Assembly: GCA_030145365.1 (NCBI GenBank)
Contig: JAQYVS010000274.1
Coordinates: forward strand, 1 to 10,266
Direction: 5' to 3'
DNA length: 10,266 bases
DNA from: Desulfofustis sp.
GTDB lineage: Bacteria; Desulfobacterota; Desulfobulbia; Desulfobulbales; Desulfocapsaceae
Shown here: positions 7,558 to 10,266 of the stretch, piece after piece
How positions within the stretch are numbered: the stretch's first letter is position 1
Layout of the letters: every line of letters begins with the position of its first letter
Translations under genes and position numbers: made by a program
The notes under the pieces: model-generated
Databases searched by the model: none
Seen by the model: only the letters and a program-made list of their open reading frames with translations
Told to the model about the DNA's origin: nothing

Positions 7558-7592
7558 TTCCTTTCCACGTTTTTCTCCCCAGGTATCAACCC

Positions 7593-7622
7593 GTACTCTG
7601 TGAGATAAACCACACTGAGTAC
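7593..7622. repeat. Imperfect stem-loop GTACTC-TGTG/CACA-GAGTAC after the exporter gene
   Basis: GTACTC (7593-7598) pairs with GAGTAC (7617-7622) and TGTG (7599-7602) with CACA (7611-7614), with a 2-base bulge (CT) and an 8-base loop. A further GAGTAC copy lies at 7636-7641. No T-tract follows, so this is not a standard intrinsic terminator; it could be 3'-end structure or binding sites. Confidence 0.35.
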
Positions 7623-7649
7623 TGGCGGTAATCAGGAGTACGTCCTATT

Positions 7650-7706
7650 AATGTACATTGACATTCGTGAATAGATGGGTAAAATGTTTATAAAGTATAT
7701 GTACAT
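7650..7706 (+). promoter_or_regulatory. Paired palindromic operators of the lexA operon
   Basis: AATGTACATT (7650-7659) is a perfect 10-base palindrome that overlaps the -35 hexamer. A second ATGTACAT palindrome (7699-7706) sits just after the predicted transcription start and before the ribosome site. Both belong to a shared 9-mer, ATGTACATT, and their centres are 48 bases apart. Bracketing a promoter in this way is typical of autorepression. Binding by the adjacent LexA is inference; the motif matches neither the E. coli (CTGT-N8-ACAG) nor the Gram-positive (GAAC-N4-GTTC) SOS box. Confidence 0.55.
7658..7685 (+). promoter_or_regulatory. Sigma-70-type promoter of the lexA operon
   Basis: TTGACA at 7658-7663 matches the -35 consensus perfectly, and TAAAAT at 7680-7685 matches the -10 in five of six positions, with a 16-base spacer. 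The start of transcription is expected near 7692, leaving a leader of about 25 bases. GGAGAG at 7709-7714 is the ribosome site for lexA. Confidence 0.7.
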
Positions 7707-7717
7707 TTGGAGAGATC

Positions 7718-8356
7718 ATGTTAACGGAAAAACAGCAGACCTTTTTGGACTATTTGAAGCAGCACCTTCGGGATGAAGGTGAATTTCCCAGTTTACGGCA
7801 GGCTGCCAAAGAGCTCGGAATCAGCCATAGTGCGGTGGCCCAGCTTCTGGCCCAGTTGGAAAAGAAAGCGGTGATTGAACGGGAGGGTCGTTACAGCCGG
7901 ACACTGCGTCTGCTGCCCGAGGAAGATTCCCGGCCTGAAAGGACTTTGGGCCGCGAGGTTCCGATAATCGGCGATGTCACCGCCGGTATGCCGATGTATG
8001 CCCAGCAGGAGTGGACCGGCAGCGTTGTTGTCGATAGTAAGCTGTTTGGCGGCAATAACCTGTTCTGTCTGCGTATCAGCGGGGATTCAATGCGTGGAGC
8101 AGGAATTTTTAACGGTGATATTGCCATCTGTGAGCCCCGGCAGTATGCCGAGAGCGGTGAGATTGTAGCGGTCTTGATTCATCATGAAGAGGCCACCGTT
8201 AAACGTTTTTTCCTGAAACCGGATTGCATAGAGCTGCATCCCGAAAACAAAAAATATTCGGTCATGCGCTATGGCTTTGGAGAAGTTCTGGTGCAGGGTA
8301 AGGTTATCGGTATTGTCCGTGGAATGCACCCAAGTTTTTCCGGGCTGCCGGACTGA
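7718..8356 (+). CDS. lexA: LexA-type SOS repressor with intact self-cleavage site
   Basis: A 212-residue cytoplasmic repressor; E. coli LexA has 202. The N-terminal winged helix-turn-helix (about 1-65) includes FPSLRQAAKELGISHSAVAQ and ends with a basic wing. The C-terminal S24 peptidase-like domain has the cleavage bond A89-G90 in DVTAGMP, nucleophile S124 in ISGDSMRGAGI and general base K162 in EATVKRFF. Everything needed for RecA-stimulated autocleavage is therefore present. ATG 7718 has GGAGAG immediately upstream. It heads an apparent operon with a DUF72 gene (12-base gap) and an imuB-like gene, the arrangement of SOS mutagenesis cassettes. Its recognition helix differs from that of E. 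coli LexA, which fits the unusual operator candidate upstream. I cannot tell whether it is the cell's only LexA or a second, cassette-specific copy. Confidence 0.93.
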   Translation: MLTEKQQTFLDYLKQHLRDEGEFPSLRQAAKELGISHSAVAQLLAQLEKKAVIEREGRYSRTLRLLPEEDSRPERTLGREVPIIGDVTAGMPMYAQQEWTGSVVVDSKLFGGNNLFCLRISGDSMRGAGIFNGDIAICEPRQYAESGEIVAVLIHHEEATVKRFFLKPDCIELHPENKKYSVMRYGFGEVLVQGKVIGIVRGMHPSFSGLPD

Positions 8357-8368
8357 TGTTTTGAGGCA

Positions 8369-9220
8369 ATGAAGAACAACGGCGGACAAACACCGGGAAC
8401 GATCCTGGTCCCGGGAAGGAATAGAAAAACAGGATGTCGTGTTATGACCGGTACCAGCGGCTACTCCTATCTCGAGTGGGTCGATAACGGGTTTTATCCA
8501 TCCGGGACCAAATCAACGGCGATGCTGGGGTTGTACGGGCACAGCTTTTCCATCGTCGAGTTGAATTACACCTGGTATCAGATGGCCCGATCCGATGTCT
8601 TGACCAGAATGGCTGCGACGGCTCCTGCTCATATGCTGTTTGCCGCCAAACTCACCCGGACAGTGACCCATGAACGGGTAGAGAACTGGCGGGAAGAGGT
8701 GGAGCGATACCGACAGGGAATCAGCGCTTTAAAAAAAAGACTCGTCGCTATTTTGGTGCAGTTACCGCCTGACTTTGATCGGACCGTCTCCAATCGTCGT
8801 TTTCTCGCGGAGCTGCTTGATTGTTTGCAGCCTCTGCCGGTTGCGGTGGAGTTTCGGCATGCATCTTGGGCTGTGGACTCAGTTTTTGTTGAGCTGGAAC
8901 GTCGCCGGGTGATTTTGGTGAGTGTGGATGAGCCCGATTTGCCGGGGCTTTTTCCATGTCTTGATGTGGTGACAAACCCGTCTCTTTTTTATGTGCGTTT
9001 TCACGGCAGAAATCTACAGGGATGGCGAAGCGGGAATATGCAGAAGAAATTTGATTATGACTATGGTCGTGAAGAATTGCAGAAATGGCGTGAAACGATC
9101 TTTATGAAACTGGCAAGCCGGGCTGACAGGGGTATTATTTTTTTCAATAATCATGTGCGGGCCCAGGCACCGCGCAATGCGCAACTACTGGGCTCTTTGA
9201 TTGCAGAAAATGTTGCATGA
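8369..9220 (+). CDS. DUF72 (YecE-like) TIM-barrel protein
   Basis: A 283-residue soluble protein of the DUF72/YecE family, whose biochemical function is not established. Family landmarks appear in order: GTSGYSYLEW (28-37) with GFYPSGT, VELNYTWY (E64, N66), FAAKLTRTVTH, VQLPP, VAVEFRHASW (E161, R163), YVRFHGR and FFNNHVRAQAPRNAQLL (N260, N261). The start is not certain. ATG 8369 has a GAGG only 2 bases upstream; in-frame ATG 8444 has AGGA at a better 9-base distance but would trim the first barrel strand (CRVMTGTSG). I therefore keep 8369. It lies between lexA and imuB with gaps of 12 and 6 bases, so it is almost certainly part of the LexA-controlled transcript. In known cassettes that position is usually taken by imuA, which this protein does not resemble. 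Confidence 0.88.
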   Translation: MKNNGGQTPGTILVPGRNRKTGCRVMTGTSGYSYLEWVDNGFYPSGTKSTAMLGLYGHSFSIVELNYTWYQMARSDVLTRMAATAPAHMLFAAKLTRTVTHERVENWREEVERYRQGISALKKRLVAILVQLPPDFDRTVSNRRFLAELLDCLQPLPVAVEFRHASWAVDSVFVELERRRVILVSVDEPDLPGLFPCLDVVTNPSLFYVRFHGRNLQGWRSGNMQKKFDYDYGREELQKWRETIFMKLASRADRGIIFFNNHVRAQAPRNAQLLGSLIAENVA

Positions 9221-9226
9221 GCAGTC

Positions 9227-10266
9227 ATGAACAGACAGCGCAGTATCCTTCATCTCAATGTCGCCGATTTTGCTGTTGCCGTCGAGCGGGTTGCTGACAG
9301 GTCCCTGTGTCAGAAACCGATCATTGTCGCACCGCTGCAGGCTGCCCGGGCGGCCGTGTACGATATGAGCGACGAGGCATATAACGATGGGGTTCGCAAA
9401 GGCATGCTGCTCAACCGGGCCAGCCGAATATGCCGTTCAGCCCGGATTCTGGCACCCAATTTTGCTCTGTATCGCAGGGCAATGGAAGCCTTCGTCAACG
9501 AAGCCCGTAGTTACAGCCCGATTATTGAGTATGGAGCCGAAGACGGGCATCTGTATCTTGATATAACCGGGACCCATCGGTTGTTCGGAGCTGCTCCCGA
9601 TGTCGGATGGCGTTTGCACAGACAGATACGCAACAAGCTCGAAATTGATCCGATCTGGAGTCTGGCAGCCAACAAACTGGTCTCCAAGGTCGGCTCACGC
9701 CTGGTCAAGCCGGTAGGTGAGTATATCGTTGCCGACGGTGAGGAACAAGGATTCCTGGCTCCTCTTGCGCTGCAGCTGCTGCCGGGGATCCGTGCAGCCG
9801 AGATGCAGAGACTGGAAGAATTCAATATCGTCAAAATAGGACAGTTGGCGTTGTTAACCAGAGTTCAGCTTTACGGTGCGTTCGGTAAACGTGGGGAAAC
9901 ACTTTTTGAGATCAGCCACGGAATCGATCACGATATCGTCCGACCAGAGACCTCTCAACTGCCGACTATAAAACGGGGGCATGTGTTCAACGATGATACC
10001 GCAGAGCGACGATCTTTAGAGGGTGTTGCCAATTCACTGGCAGCACATATCGGGATGGAGCTTAGGGAAACGCGAATGGCCGCCAGGCGGGTGGCAGTAG
10101 CATTGGATTTCTCCGACGGCTCTCAGGTAATCAGACAAGCCACAGTCCGCCGGGGAGTATCGGATGATGAATCGTTGCAGAACATGGCATTGCTGGCTCT
10201 GAAACGAGCGGTGAACCGTCGGACCCGCGTGCGCAGCTGTCTTCTGACCTGCGATCGCCTGCATCG
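9227..10266 (+). CDS. imuB: ImuB-like, catalytically dead Y-family DNA polymerase, 3' part cut by window edge
   Basis: 346 codons are visible. The protein aligns by motif with Y-family polymerases: ILHLNVADFAVAVE at the N-terminus for the usual HxDxDxFFAxVE, then IIEYGAEDGHLYLDITGTHRLFG, a helix-hairpin-helix-like part (LPGIRAAEMQRLEEFNIVKIGQLA) and the start of a little-finger domain (KRGHVFN onward). The catalytic carboxylates are missing: the first Asp is N11, and the Asp-Glu pair before YLD is G107-H108. Loss of these residues, together with YLDITGTxRLFG wording, is characteristic of ImuB, which scaffolds DnaE2 and the beta clamp in translesion synthesis rather than polymerising. ATG 9227 is the first start in its frame after the DUF72 stop, 6 bases away, with only a weak ribosome site. 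A dnaE2 gene downstream of the window is expected but not seen. Confidence 0.88.
   Translation, partial: MNRQRSILHLNVADFAVAVERVADRSLCQKPIIVAPLQAARAAVYDMSDEAYNDGVRKGMLLNRASRICRSARILAPNFALYRRAMEAFVNEARSYSPIIEYGAEDGHLYLDITGTHRLFGAAPDVGWRLHRQIRNKLEIDPIWSLAANKLVSKVGSRLVKPVGEYIVADGEEQGFLAPLALQLLPGIRAAEMQRLEEFNIVKIGQLALLTRVQLYGAFGKRGETLFEISHGIDHDIVRPETSQLPTIKRGHVFNDDTAERRSLEGVANSLAAHIGMELRETRMAARRVAVALDFSDGSQVIRQATVRRGVSDDESLQNMALLALKRAVNRRTRVRSCLLTCDRLH

Noticed and set aside
7549..7560. GAACTCTAATTC as a Gram-positive-type LexA box (GAAC-N4-GTTC)
   Set aside because: It has a mismatch in the right half-site, overlaps the end of the exporter gene and lies about 100 bases upstream of the lexA -35, so it is poorly placed for repression.
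9227..10266. DNA polymerase IV (DinB) as the identity of the last gene
   Set aside because: The catalytic Asp and Asp-Glu positions are N11 and G107-H108, which is incompatible with an active DinB and fits ImuB.

Overview
The window looks like chromosomal DNA of a Gram-negative, mid-GC bacterium, most probably a Desulfobacterota ('deltaproteobacterial') lineage. That placement is an inference. It rests on the style of the hybrid sensor kinase, the pairing of a DUF1566 protein with glycogen metabolism, and the lexA/imuB cassette; no rRNA or other decisive marker is present. I see no tRNA, CRISPR array, insertion sequence or prophage gene.

Layout. (1) Bases 1-1605, minus strand: 5' three-quarters of a glycogen debranching enzyme (glgX), cut by the window edge. 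(2) Bases 1738-2673, plus strand: a DUF1566 protein transcribed divergently from glgX across a short, very AT-rich intergenic region. (3) Bases 2674-3143: about 470 bases without a gene, holding two stem-loops, an inverted repeat, a good sigma-70-type promoter and a leader of about 140 bases. (4) Bases 3144-7557: a tightly spaced plus-strand run of an AlaC-type alanine aminotransferase, a membrane hybrid histidine kinase and a LysE/RhtB-type amino-acid exporter. The spacing suggests one operon for alanine/pyruvate or related amino-acid balance. (5) Bases 7558-7717: a regulatory region with a near-consensus promoter bracketed by two ATGTACAT palindromes. (6) Bases 7718-10266: lexA, a DUF72 gene and a Y-family polymerase-like gene (imuB, cut by the window edge), a compact SOS-mutagenesis-type operon.

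Most notable points. The hybrid kinase has Arg where the phospho-accepting His should be and has damaged ATP-binding glycine motifs, while its C-terminal receiver is intact. The imuB product lacks all three catalytic carboxylates of active Y-family polymerases, as expected for ImuB. A DUF72 gene sits between lexA and imuB, where imuA usually lies in known cassettes. The lexA promoter carries a paired palindrome that is neither the E. coli nor the B. subtilis SOS box and may be this lineage's LexA operator.

Likely joint working (inference): LexA represses its own operon through the paired palindromes. DNA damage triggers LexA self-cleavage at Ala-Gly and releases ImuB, probably together with a DnaE2-type polymerase encoded just beyond the window, for translesion synthesis. 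The DUF72 protein is an unexplained partner.
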